NCBI GenBank assembly: GCA_016200915.1
Contig: JACQDV010000008.1
Span: forward strand, 1 to 64,000
Source: Sphingobacteriales bacterium
GTDB lineage: Bacteria > Bacteroidota > Bacteroidia > Chitinophagales > Chitinophagaceae
Direction of reading: 5' to 3'
Length of the DNA: 64,000 nucleotides
The notes under the pieces were generated by a model, which saw nothing but the letters and a program-made list of their open reading frames with translations, did not search any database and had not been told where the DNA came from. Each line of letters starts with the position of its first letter. Position 1 is the stretch's first letter. The position numbers were made by a program, and so were the translations under genes. This document shows positions 1 to 6,615 of this stretch, one piece after another.

Positions 1-2
1 AA

Positions 3-122
3 ATTCTACAGATTTTGAGCATCTCCATTTTTGAAAAAATGCCCATAAATCAACTGTTTCAGCAAACTCAATTACAATATTTCAAAGAACAAAATCATAA
101 CCAATTGAATATGTTTGACTAA
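3..122 (+). pseudogene. C-terminal tail of a probable IS4-type transposase (cut by window edge)
   Basis: The frame is open from the window edge to a TAA at 120-122 and encodes about 39 residues ending in NQLNMFD. A C-terminus with FEK, NQLF and KEQN followed by NQL-x-x-F resembles the end of Bacteroidota IS4-family transposases. That assignment rests on memory of the family and on a short stretch. No terminal inverted repeat or target duplication is recognisable downstream of the stop, so I cannot say whether the element is intact to the left. It could also be the end of an unrelated protein. Confidence 0.4.
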
Positions 123-202
123 TAACGCAACGCTAATGAATTGTAGTAATATTTAAGAACTGTTAGTTATATTAATTCATGTGAAAATCAATCCAATAGC
201 CT

Positions 203-583
203 GTGCCTTTCGAATTTAACAAATTACTGGACGCTGAATTTTTAAATGCTTTATACCTCGATGATTTTTTATATGCTGAAGAGGTATTTGGTAATTTTTT
301 AAAGCAAAATGAAACAGAGATAAGAGTATTAGACACTCTGGTTTTGAAAGGGGATACCACCAAATTCAGATCCCAACTTCATAAAATTAAGCCTACTTTT
401 AGTCTCGTTGGATTAGGCATCCTTACAGCAGAATCAGAAAAGTTGATTGAACTTTGCGATAAAACCCCTGAATTAGAAATTATTGTACAACAATATAAAA
501 CCTGGCAGTTGCTGGTAAACGAGTGGATGCCGTATGTACAAAAAGAATATCAACGATTACAAAGCTATAATCAAGAACAATGA
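203..583 (+). CDS. Hpt-domain phosphotransfer protein
   Basis: This 126-aa protein is a single helical Hpt-like domain. The probable phospho-acceptor is His60 in LHKIKPTFSLVG, which matches the H-x-x-K/L-x-x-x-x-x-x-G pattern of phosphorelay Hpt modules. The frame opens right after a TAG, and the only early start is GTG at 203, so the start is constrained. Its stop overlaps the ATG of the LytTR regulator by 4 bp (ATGA), which implies translational coupling and a shared phosphorelay. No sensor kinase is encoded nearby, so the phosphate donor must lie elsewhere. The family reading is established knowledge; pairing with the downstream regulator is inference from the overlap. Confidence 0.8.
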   Translation: MPFEFNKLLDAEFLNALYLDDFLYAEEVFGNFLKQNETEIRVLDTLVLKGDTTKFRSQLHKIKPTFSLVGLGILTAESEKLIELCDKTPELEIIVQQYKTWQLLVNEWMPYVQKEYQRLQSYNQEQ

Positions 584-1269
584 AACTATCCTGTATTATT
601 GTTGAAGACGAGCCATTGGCCCGTGATTTTCTCAGAAAGTATTGTGAAAACTCAGGAATGCTGGAAGTGAAGGGTACTTTTCCCAATGCAGAAGAGGCAT
701 TGGAGTTTTTAAGAACGAATGAAATTGAACTTGTATTTCTTGATGTAGAAATGCCAGGAGCAAATGGATTTGAATTGTTAGATCAATTGCTTTATATGCC
801 TAAAGTAATACTCACAACGTCCAAAACTGAATATGCTTATACGGCCTTTCAATATAAAGTATCTGACTATATTAAAAAGCCTATTACTTATAACCGTTTC
901 TTAGAGGCTGTAAACAAGGTAAAATCTGAATTAAAGGAAACTACTGTGGAGGCTTCTAAAGAAGACGTTTTTATTAAAGCAGATGGTAAGTTTATAAGAT
1001 TGGGTTATGATGATATTCTTTTTATTGAAAGTATGGGTGATTATGTGAAATATATAACTTCTACTAAAACATATTTAACACACAGCACACTTAAGGCAGT
1101 AGAGGAAAAGATGAACAAGAATTCCTTTATGAAAGTTCATCGCTCCTATATTGTTAATCTTAAAAAAATAAAAGATATACAGGATTATTCTCTTGTAATA
1201 GATAGTAAAGTAATCCCCATCAGTAAATCACTTAAAGCAGAAGTAATGGAACGATTGAACATCATGTAG
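580..1269 (+). CDS. LytTR-family response regulator
   Basis: This 229-aa regulator has a receiver domain at residues 1-120 and a LytTR DNA-binding domain at about 128-229. The receiver shows the acidic pair Glu9/Asp10, phospho-acceptor Asp55 in FLDVEMPG, Thr79/Thr80 and the Lys-Pro pair at 100-101. The LytTR domain carries the usual FIES, GDYVKY and MKVHRSYIVN segments. LytTR proteins bind pairs of short direct repeats about 21-22 bp apart. Two such pairs lie immediately downstream, at 1327-1354 and 1726-1753, so its likely targets are the two putative ncRNA promoters there. Start codon ATG overlaps the Hpt stop codon. No terminator is obvious between this gene and the first half-site. Confidence 0.93.
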   Translation: MKLSCIIVEDEPLARDFLRKYCENSGMLEVKGTFPNAEEALEFLRTNEIELVFLDVEMPGANGFELLDQLLYMPKVILTTSKTEYAYTAFQYKVSDYIKKPITYNRFLEAVNKVKSELKETTVEASKEDVFIKADGKFIRLGYDDILFIESMGDYVKYITSTKTYLTHSTLKAVEEKMNKNSFMKVHRSYIVNLKKIKDIQDYSLVIDSKVIPISKSLKAEVMERLNIM

Positions 1270-1326
1270 GCTACCGGAGTATTGTTTTTTGTCTTTTTTA
1301 CCTTCAAAATCGGCCAGAAAAGGCAG

Positions 1327-1392
1327 TTCATCGAAATATCAGGCAAACTCATCGAAACAACCTGAAGTACCTAAGTCGGCGTATTATTTTTA
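1327..1392 (+). promoter_or_regulatory. Probable LytTR-activated promoter, copy 1
   Basis: Half-sites TTCATCGAAA (1327-1336) and CTCATCGAAA (1348-1357) repeat at exactly 21 bp, two helical turns, as expected for LytTR dimers. A Bacteroidota -7-like box TATTTTTA (1385-1392) starts 30 bp after the second TCG. No -33 TTG is visible, consistent with an activator-dependent promoter. Copy 2 has identical geometry. Binding itself is inferred. Confidence 0.65.
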
Positions 1393-1398
1393 CATCAT

Positions 1399-1663
1399 CA
1401 AAGAAACAATATCCACGAAAAACACCAACGCAAAATTTCAGTATAAAGAGAAGATCCAGTTATCGGAAAAAACCGCAAAACTATAATCCATCCTAAACGA
1501 AAGACTTAATTAATTCAATATATTTTGATCAACCAGTTAAAATTAACAGCAGCCTATTAGAGTTAACAACAACAGTAGAGATCCAACCCTAAGAAAATCA
1601 GGAAAACTTATTAGAACCACGATCTCAACTTACTTAAGCCCCTGAACGAGGGGCTGTTTTGTT
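1399..1663 (+). ncRNA. Putative LytTR-controlled non-coding RNA, copy 1 (about 265 nt)
   Basis: The unit runs from just after the -7 box to the terminator at 1637-1665. I see no ATG in it and no convincing coding frame. Its 3' part (about 1521-1665) aligns with copy 2: shared blocks include TTGATC, CAGCC, AATCAGGAAAA, ATCTCAACTTACT and the terminator. Copy 1 carries roughly 95 extra nucleotides near its 5' end. The RNA is rich in A and C with few hairpins before the terminator, which would suit base-pairing with mRNAs, but no target is identified. Start and end are estimated from promoter and terminator positions. Confidence 0.5.
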
Positions 1664-1665
1664 TG
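1637..1665 (+). terminator. Intrinsic terminator of ncRNA copy 1
   Basis: AGCCCCT (1637-1643), loop GAACG, and AGGGGCT (1649-1655) form a perfect 7-bp stem followed by a T-rich tail GTTTTGTTTG. Confidence 0.75.
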
Positions 1666-1725
1666 TGATATGATTAAAAAGGCTCATTTAATTCAAAGTT
1701 TTGGCTGATTAGTAAAGAGGATCGG

Positions 1726-1791
1726 TTCGTCGAGGAAAGGGGTTGTTTAATCGAAACGATCAGGAAAGACCATATCAGCGTATTATTTTTA
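1726..1791 (+). promoter_or_regulatory. Probable LytTR-activated promoter, copy 2
   Basis: Half-sites TTCGTCGAGG (1726-1735) and TTAATCGAAA (1747-1756) are again exactly 21 bp apart. The -7-like box TATTTTTA lies at 1784-1791, 30 bp after the second TCG, the same geometry as copy 1. The block GCGTATTATTTTTACAT is identical in both copies although the flanks have diverged, which argues for selection on the promoter. Confidence 0.65.
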
Positions 1792-1797
1792 CATTAT

Positions 1798-1964
1798 CAA
1801 ACAAAAACGATATTACTGACTAAAAATATTGATCGATCAGGTACTCAACAACAGCCAATCAATGACAAACAGGAGATTTTAAGACTAAAAAATCAGGAAA
1901 AATTTAGTACTAAAGCTAATCTCAACTTACTGGCAGTCCCGAAACCGGGGCTGTTTTGTTTTTG
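1798..1964 (+). ncRNA. Putative LytTR-controlled non-coding RNA, copy 2 (about 167 nt)
   Basis: This is a shorter sister of copy 1, from just after the -7 box to the terminator at 1934-1963. The only ATG (1861) opens a six-codon frame, so it is not evidently coding. The homologous 3' part (about 1827-1966) keeps the AATCAGGAAAA and ATCTCAACTTACT blocks of copy 1 while the intervening bases differ. Two co-regulated, diverged homologues suggest partly redundant regulatory RNAs. Boundaries are inferred. Confidence 0.5.
1934..1963 (+). terminator. Intrinsic terminator of ncRNA copy 2
   Basis: CAGTCCCG (1934-1941), loop AAAC and CGGGGCTG (1946-1953) form an 8-bp stem with one G-T pair, followed by TTTTGTTTTT. 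The sequence differs from the copy 1 terminator but the structure and tail are kept. Confidence 0.75.
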
Positions 1965-2152
1965 ATCATACAAAATATCTTTCCATAACTTCTGTATAAA
2001 GCAGCTTCGATTTATTTATTTATAGGAGTGGAAGTGCTTATGATAGTCCGGAATAAAAAATTTTAATGCACTACAGATGGGTTTTGCTTCTCTAAATAGA
2101 AAAGAGATAAAAGGAGTAATCGGAATTCTTAAGCCGCTACTTTAACACCACA

Positions 2153-2195
2153 GTTTTGCTAACAAAACTTAATTTGTTTTTCAGGAAAACAAATT
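2153..2195. promoter_or_regulatory. Two adjacent perfect inverted repeats upstream of the beta-oxidation gene
   Basis: GTTTTG-CTAA-CAAAAC (2153-2168) and AATTTGTTTT-TCAGG-AAAACAAATT (2171-2195, 10-bp arms) are both perfect. The rest of 1966-2150 holds nothing I recognise. They could be operators or a transcript-end hairpin; the stems are too AT-rich to be strong terminators. Confidence 0.4.
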
Positions 2196-2210
2196 ATCTT
2201 CGTTTTCAAA

Positions 2211-2230
2211 TTAGTTGCATAGCTAACTAA
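2211..2230. promoter_or_regulatory. Palindromic operator-like site (MarR/TetR style)
   Basis: TTAGTT (2211-2216), an 8-bp spacer and AACTAA (2225-2230) form a palindrome about 80 bp before the ATG at 2308. Its size and position suit a MarR- or TetR-type repressor site, common on fatty-acid degradation genes. No such regulator is encoded in the window, so the link is inference. Confidence 0.4.
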
Positions 2231-2232
2231 AT

Positions 2233-2295
2233 GCCCCTTCCCCTAAAGGGGTATATAAACAACCCGAATTTTTACTCCCCCTTAGGGGTTGGGGG
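2233..2295. repeat. GC-rich inverted repeat in the leader of the beta-oxidation gene
   Basis: GCCCCTTCCCC (2233-2243) can pair with the GGGG-TT-GGGGGC end at 2285-2295, with extra CCCCTAAAGGGG and CCCCCTTAGGGG hairpins inside. It stops 12 bp before the ATG at 2308. Short C/G-run palindromes like this are common dispersed repeats in Bacteroidota; here it could also affect translation. Confidence 0.45.
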
Positions 2296-2307
2296 CAAAC
2301 AATTATT

Positions 2308-4710
2308 ATGAGCAAACGTATCATCAAAAAAGTGGCTGTTCTCGGAAGTGGTGTAATGGGCAGCCGTATTGCTTGTCATTTTGCCGGTGTGGGATTACAG
2401 GTGTTGTTATTGGATATTGTTCCAAAGGAAGCGGTGGAAAGTAAGAAGCCTGCAGAAAGAAATAAGATTGTGAACGATGCTTTATCGGCTGCTATCAAAA
2501 GCAATCCCTCGCCGGTGTTTACTAAAGATGTGGTGAAGCGCATCACTACCGGCAACTTTGATGATAACATGAAAGATATTTCCGGTTATGATTGGGTGAT
2601 TGAAGTGGTGGTGGAAAGACTGGACATTAAGCAACAGGTTTTAGAAAAAGTTGATAAGCTTCGTAAGCCCGGTACGTTGATTACTTCCAATACTTCCGGT
2701 ATTCCCATTCATCTGATGGCCGAAGGAAGAAGTGATGATTTCAAAAAATATTTTTGTGGTACACACTTCTTTAATCCTCCCCGTTATTTGCGTTTGTTAG
2801 AAATTATTCCAACTCCATACACAGATGCTGCGGTGGTTGATTTCTTAATGCATTATGGTGATTTGTATTTAGGAAAAACTACGGTGTTGTGTAAAGACAC
2901 GCCAGCTTTTATTGCCAATAGAATTGGTGTGTATGGTATCATGGCTTTGTTTGGATTAGTAGATAAGATGGGATTGACGATTGATGAAGTGGATGCATTA
3001 ACGGGACCAATCATTGGTCGTCCAAAATCCGCTACGTTCAGAACAGCAGATGTAGTGGGTATTGATACATTGGTGAAAGTAGCGAAGGGAGTTTATGATA
3101 ATTGTCCCAATGATGAAGCAAGAAATACCTTTGTGATTCCTGGATGGTTAAATAAAATGGTTACTAATAACTGGCTGGGTGATAAAACAGGACAAGGGTT
3201 CTTCAAAAAAATAAAAAGTAATGACTTGCCTTCGGCTTCAGCCGGGGGAGGAAAAGAAATATTGACATTGAACCTGCAAACAATGGAATATGGCACCAGG
3301 CAAAAACCAAAGTTTGCAACCGTAGAAGCTGCCAAACCCATTGATGATTTAAGAACAAGATTGAAGATGTTGTGCGGTGGTGCTGATAAAGCTGGTGAAT
3401 TTTATCGTCATTTTCATTATGGTTTGTTCTCTTATATATCACATCGTATTCCTGAAATTAGTGATGAAATATATCGTGTAGATGATGCAATGATGGCTGG
3501 CTTTGGCTGGGAAATTGGCGCATTTGAAAGTTGGGATGTGCTGAATGTGGCAAAGACAACCGAAGCAATGAAAGCTGCCGGTTATTCAGTAGCAGCATGG
3601 GTGGAAGAAATGATTGCCAGTGGTGCCACCAGTTTTTATAAAGTAGAGAATGGAAAACGCCTGTGTTATGATGTAGCCAGCAAATCATACAAAACATTAC
3701 CGGGTGGTGAAGCCTTTATTGTGATGAAAAACTTTGAAGGAAAAACACTCTGGAAAAATGCCGCTTGCAGAACGTATGATTTAGGTGATGACGTAATTGG
3801 ATTAGAATGGTACACCAAGATGGGAAGCATTGGTGGTGAAGTGCTGGAAGGAATTAATAAATCTATTTCGCTGGCTGAAGAAAAATATAAAGGACTGGTG
3901 ATTGCAAATGAAGGTGCCAACTTTAGTGCCGGTGCCAATGTGGGAATGATATTTATGCTGGCGATTGAACAGGAATATGATGAGTTGGATTTGGCAATCA
4001 GAATGTTCCAGAATACGATGATGAGAGCAAGATATTCTTCTGTTCCTGTTGTAGTTGCTCCGCATGGATTAGCATTAGGTGGTGCCTGTGAGTTAAGCTT
4101 GCATAGTGATAAAGTGTGTGCGGCCGCAGAAACTTATACTGGTTTAGTGGAGTTGGGTGTTGGTTTAATTCCCGGTGGTGGCGGAACCAAAGAGTTTGTA
4201 TTAAGAGCCGCTGATGAAATGCATGAAGACGAGCCGGAAACCATCACATTGAAGAATCGTTTCTTAACTATTGCTACCGCTAAAGTGGCAACCTCTGCTC
4301 ACGAAGCATATGATTTAGGCATTTACAGGAAAGGGAGAGATGAAATAAGTATGAACATCGGCAGAAGAATTGCAGATGCCAAAAAATCAGTGATTGAATT
4401 ATATGAAGATGGGTATGTAACTCCGGTACAGCGTAAAGATGTGAAAGTATTAGGTCGTTCAGCGTTAGGCGCATTATATGCTGGCATCAACGGAATGTGG
4501 AGAGCAGGTTATGCAACCGACCATGATTCAACAGTGGCAAAAAAATTAGCTTATGTAATGTGTGGTGGCGATTTAAGTGAACCTACTTTGGTAAGCGAAC
4601 AATATTTGCTTGATTTGGAAAGAGAAGCATTTTTAAGTTTGACAGGTGAAAAGAAAACATTAGAAAGAATACAGAGTGTGCTGAAAGGTGGTAAGCCTGT
4701 GCGGAATTAG
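2308..4710 (+). CDS. 3-hydroxyacyl-CoA dehydrogenase / enoyl-CoA hydratase (FadN-like)
   Basis: This 800-aa bifunctional enzyme of fatty-acid beta-oxidation hydrates enoyl-CoA and oxidises 3-hydroxyacyl-CoA with NAD. The N-terminal NAD-binding motif GSGVMG is at residues 13-18 and the dehydrogenase catalytic His is probably H153 in GTHFFNPPRY. The crotonase-type domain in the last third carries GGACELSLHSD and VELGVGLIPGGGG. The domain order (dehydrogenase first, hydratase last) and length match Bacillus FadN rather than E. coli FadB. It stands alone, without a thiolase or acyl-CoA dehydrogenase beside it. A hairpin-rich leader precedes it and a strong terminator follows. I leave the symbol blank because orthology to fadN was not tested. 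Confidence 0.93.
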   Translation: MSKRIIKKVAVLGSGVMGSRIACHFAGVGLQVLLLDIVPKEAVESKKPAERNKIVNDALSAAIKSNPSPVFTKDVVKRITTGNFDDNMKDISGYDWVIEVVVERLDIKQQVLEKVDKLRKPGTLITSNTSGIPIHLMAEGRSDDFKKYFCGTHFFNPPRYLRLLEIIPTPYTDAAVVDFLMHYGDLYLGKTTVLCKDTPAFIANRIGVYGIMALFGLVDKMGLTIDEVDALTGPIIGRPKSATFRTADVVGIDTLVKVAKGVYDNCPNDEARNTFVIPGWLNKMVTNNWLGDKTGQGFFKKIKSNDLPSASAGGGKEILTLNLQTMEYGTRQKPKFATVEAAKPIDDLRTRLKMLCGGADKAGEFYRHFHYGLFSYISHRIPEISDEIYRVDDAMMAGFGWEIGAFESWDVLNVAKTTEAMKAAGYSVAAWVEEMIASGATSFYKVENGKRLCYDVASKSYKTLPGGEAFIVMKNFEGKTLWKNAACRTYDLGDDVIGLEWYTKMGSIGGEVLEGINKSISLAEEKYKGLVIANEGANFSAGANVGMIFMLAIEQEYDELDLAIRMFQNTMMRARYSSVPVVVAPHGLALGGACELSLHSDKVCAAAETYTGLVELGVGLIPGGGGTKEFVLRAADEMHEDEPETITLKNRFLTIATAKVATSAHEAYDLGIYRKGRDEISMNIGRRIADAKKSVIELYEDGYVTPVQRKDVKVLGRSALGALYAGINGMWRAGYATDHDSTVAKKLAYVMCGGDLSEPTLVSEQYLLDLEREAFLSLTGEKKTLERIQSVLKGGKPVRN

Positions 4711-4748
4711 TTTGAACCATGATTTTTTGGATTTAAAAGATTATATGG

Positions 4749-4780
4749 AAAGCGTTGAGATTTTTTCAACGCTTTTTTAT
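4749..4780 (+). terminator. Intrinsic terminator after the beta-oxidation gene
   Basis: AAGCGTTGA (4750-4758) and TCAACGCTT (4766-4774) form a perfect 9-bp stem followed by a run of T. Confidence 0.85.
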
Positions 4781-4846
4781 TTAACGAAAATTCAATTCTT
4801 TATTTCCTTTTAATCCATAATTTCCCATAAATCCAGGTTCAGACAA

Positions 4847-5500
4847 ATGGGCATCGCCGAATTCATATCAAATCAACTCTTCATCCGCTCCGCTTTTTTC
4901 TTTTATGGAGAGGCAGCAACAGAATCTTTATCTAAACAAATTGCAGAAGATATCGCCAGTCACTGGAACGAACCGGGTGCAACGGTAATTGTGAACAAAA
5001 GAGTGATGCCGGTGATATTTGATATCAAAGGACTCTACTCACCACAACTTTCGCCAGATGATATTTATTATAATTACAATCCACAAAACAATTATTTCCG
5101 CATCGAAGAGTTTTCCAATGTGCATATTTCATTTGTTGATGACATTCCTTGCAACACCGGTTATTTCAAGCTGGATAATTTATTAAACAATTCCACTACA
5201 GCAGCACATGAATATGGGCATACACTTGGTTTAAAACATCCCGAATTATTAGATATAAGAGGAGAGGGACAGCCCGGCATCATGTACCCAAGAGGAACTA
5301 TTTGCGACCCGCATTATCAATACGATGCCGCCGCACAACCATTAGCTCCCGGCGGAACAATGAATCCATACAAAAGAAAAGTTTTACAAAAAGATATTGA
5401 TGCATTGAAATTGCACCGGTTACAATTTGATAAAAATGGGATAGCAGTATTAGGCGATTTTTCCAGTCTTTGGCATGATAAACATTTACCTTCTGCATAA
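4847..5500 (+). CDS. Metzincin-like zinc metalloprotease domain protein
   Basis: This 217-aa protein carries the extended zinc motif HEYGHTLGLKH at residues 121-131 (three His ligands, catalytic Glu122). A probable Met-turn, GIMYPRG, follows near residue 146, which together point to a metzincin-type peptidase (matrixin or related). No signal peptide or membrane segment is evident, so it is either cytoplasmic, exported by an unrecognised route, or starts upstream of the ATG chosen here. Its 3' end overlaps the 3' remnant of the convergent epimerase by 15 bp. Substrate unknown. Peptidase class is supported by motif; physiological role is not. Confidence 0.8.
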   Translation: MGIAEFISNQLFIRSAFFFYGEAATESLSKQIAEDIASHWNEPGATVIVNKRVMPVIFDIKGLYSPQLSPDDIYYNYNPQNNYFRIEEFSNVHISFVDDIPCNTGYFKLDNLLNNSTTAAHEYGHTLGLKHPELLDIRGEGQPGIMYPRGTICDPHYQYDAAAQPLAPGGTMNPYKRKVLQKDIDALKLHRLQFDKNGIAVLGDFSSLWHDKHLPSA

Positions 5501-6479
5501 ATCATCCAGCGCCGCATCAATAGAAGGATATAAAAATGTGAACCCGGCATCCTGAATTTTTTTACAGCTTACGGTAGCGCTTTTCAGCACCTGAGTTCCG
5601 CACTGGGACACCCGGCTTAAACAGCAAACCAATATAAGAGTTTTTGTTGTTCCTCATTGGGCAGGTGTAACCTGGATTCTTTTGTTTTTGAGAAGGGTCG
5701 GGTAATGGTTATCCGGTAAATTGTATTGTTATTCTCTTGCCCAATTCCACGGTAAGTGTTTTGTTCTTGACCGGCTTTGGAGCAACTGCATTGTACACGC
5801 CTTCCATCTTTTCGTGTAACATCGCATATTCTATCATCCGGCATAAATCTGTAAGATGAATCCAGCTTATCATTTGTTTGCCACTGCCTAAAATAGCGGC
5901 AATTCCAAACTGTAATGGTTTTTTAAACTCCTTTAATGCACCGCCTTCATTACTCAATACAATACCAATTCTCAATTTGATTAACGGAATGTTTAATTCT
6001 TTTATTCCCTCCACACTTTCTTCCCACAGCTTACAGGTTTCACCTAAAAATTGTGTGTCGGTTTTATCGATTTCAACAAATGGCTTATCATTGGGGATGG
6101 TTGGGTCAGCTCCATAATATCCAATAGCTGAAGCATTAATAATTGCTTTAACTTTATTAGAAATCTCTTTTAAACTTTTTGTAATTAATTGTCCGCTACT
6201 GACACGGCTTAGCTGAATTTCTTTTTTTCTTGCCTTGGTCCAGCGTTTATCAGCCACACCGGCACCGGCCAGGTTGACTATGTAATCAGCCTCCGCCAAA
6301 GCAGCAGCATCCATGGTTTGTGTATCTGTATTCCATTGAGCATAACGAAGGTTGGGATGCTGACCGGGCTTTGCAGCCGACCTGGTTAGGATAGTGACGA
6401 AATAATTTTTCTGAAGTAAGTATTCCGTTAAAGCAGTTCCAACCAATCCGGTTCCCCCGGCAATTAATACAGTGGGCAT
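5486..6479 (-). pseudogene. Frameshifted TIGR01777-type NAD-dependent epimerase
   Basis: The intact N-terminal part (6479 down to about 5740, about 250 residues) has the Rossmann motif GGTGLVGTALT and the segments NLAGAGVADKRW, NASAIGYYG and ISWIHLTDL typical of TIGR01777 sugar-nucleotide epimerase-like proteins. The frame then hits a stop at 5709. The expected C-terminus reappears in another frame: GTQVLKSATVSCKKI through DAALDDLCRR, ending with TAA at 5486-5488. The roughly 130 bp between (about 5595-5725) encode neither frame's expected sequence. So the gene is broken by a substitution or insertion, or the assembly is wrong here. The stop at 5486 lies inside the 3' end of the protease gene on the other strand. 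Confidence 0.8.
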
Positions 6480-6572
6480 AATTTTGGTAAGTTAATCAAA
6501 GTGCAAATGTGTAAAAATTTAAATTTTAACATCTCATTGTTTAGTCGTTCCATTTATAAAAAATGGAGTTGG

Positions 6573-6580
6573 TAATTTTG
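6573..6580 (+). promoter_or_regulatory. Bacteroidota -7 box upstream of the secreted unknown protein
   Basis: TAATTTTG fits TAnnTTTG exactly and lies 36 bp before the ATG at 6616. This excludes the in-frame GTG at 6580 as start. Confidence 0.6.
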
Positions 6581-6615
6581 TGGTTCAGCTTACATTTACA
6601 ATAGAAACAAATTAT

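Noticed and set aside
1289-1486. Open frame of 65 codons on the plus strand behind the LytTR gene
   Set aside because: It would start with TTG, runs across the LytTR half-sites and promoter, has no ribosome-binding site and resembles no protein. The region fits regulatory DNA better.
6580-6615. In-frame GTG start 12 codons before the chosen start of the secreted protein
   Set aside because: The GTG overlaps the -7 box TAATTTTG, and the ATG at 6616 directly begins a signal peptide.
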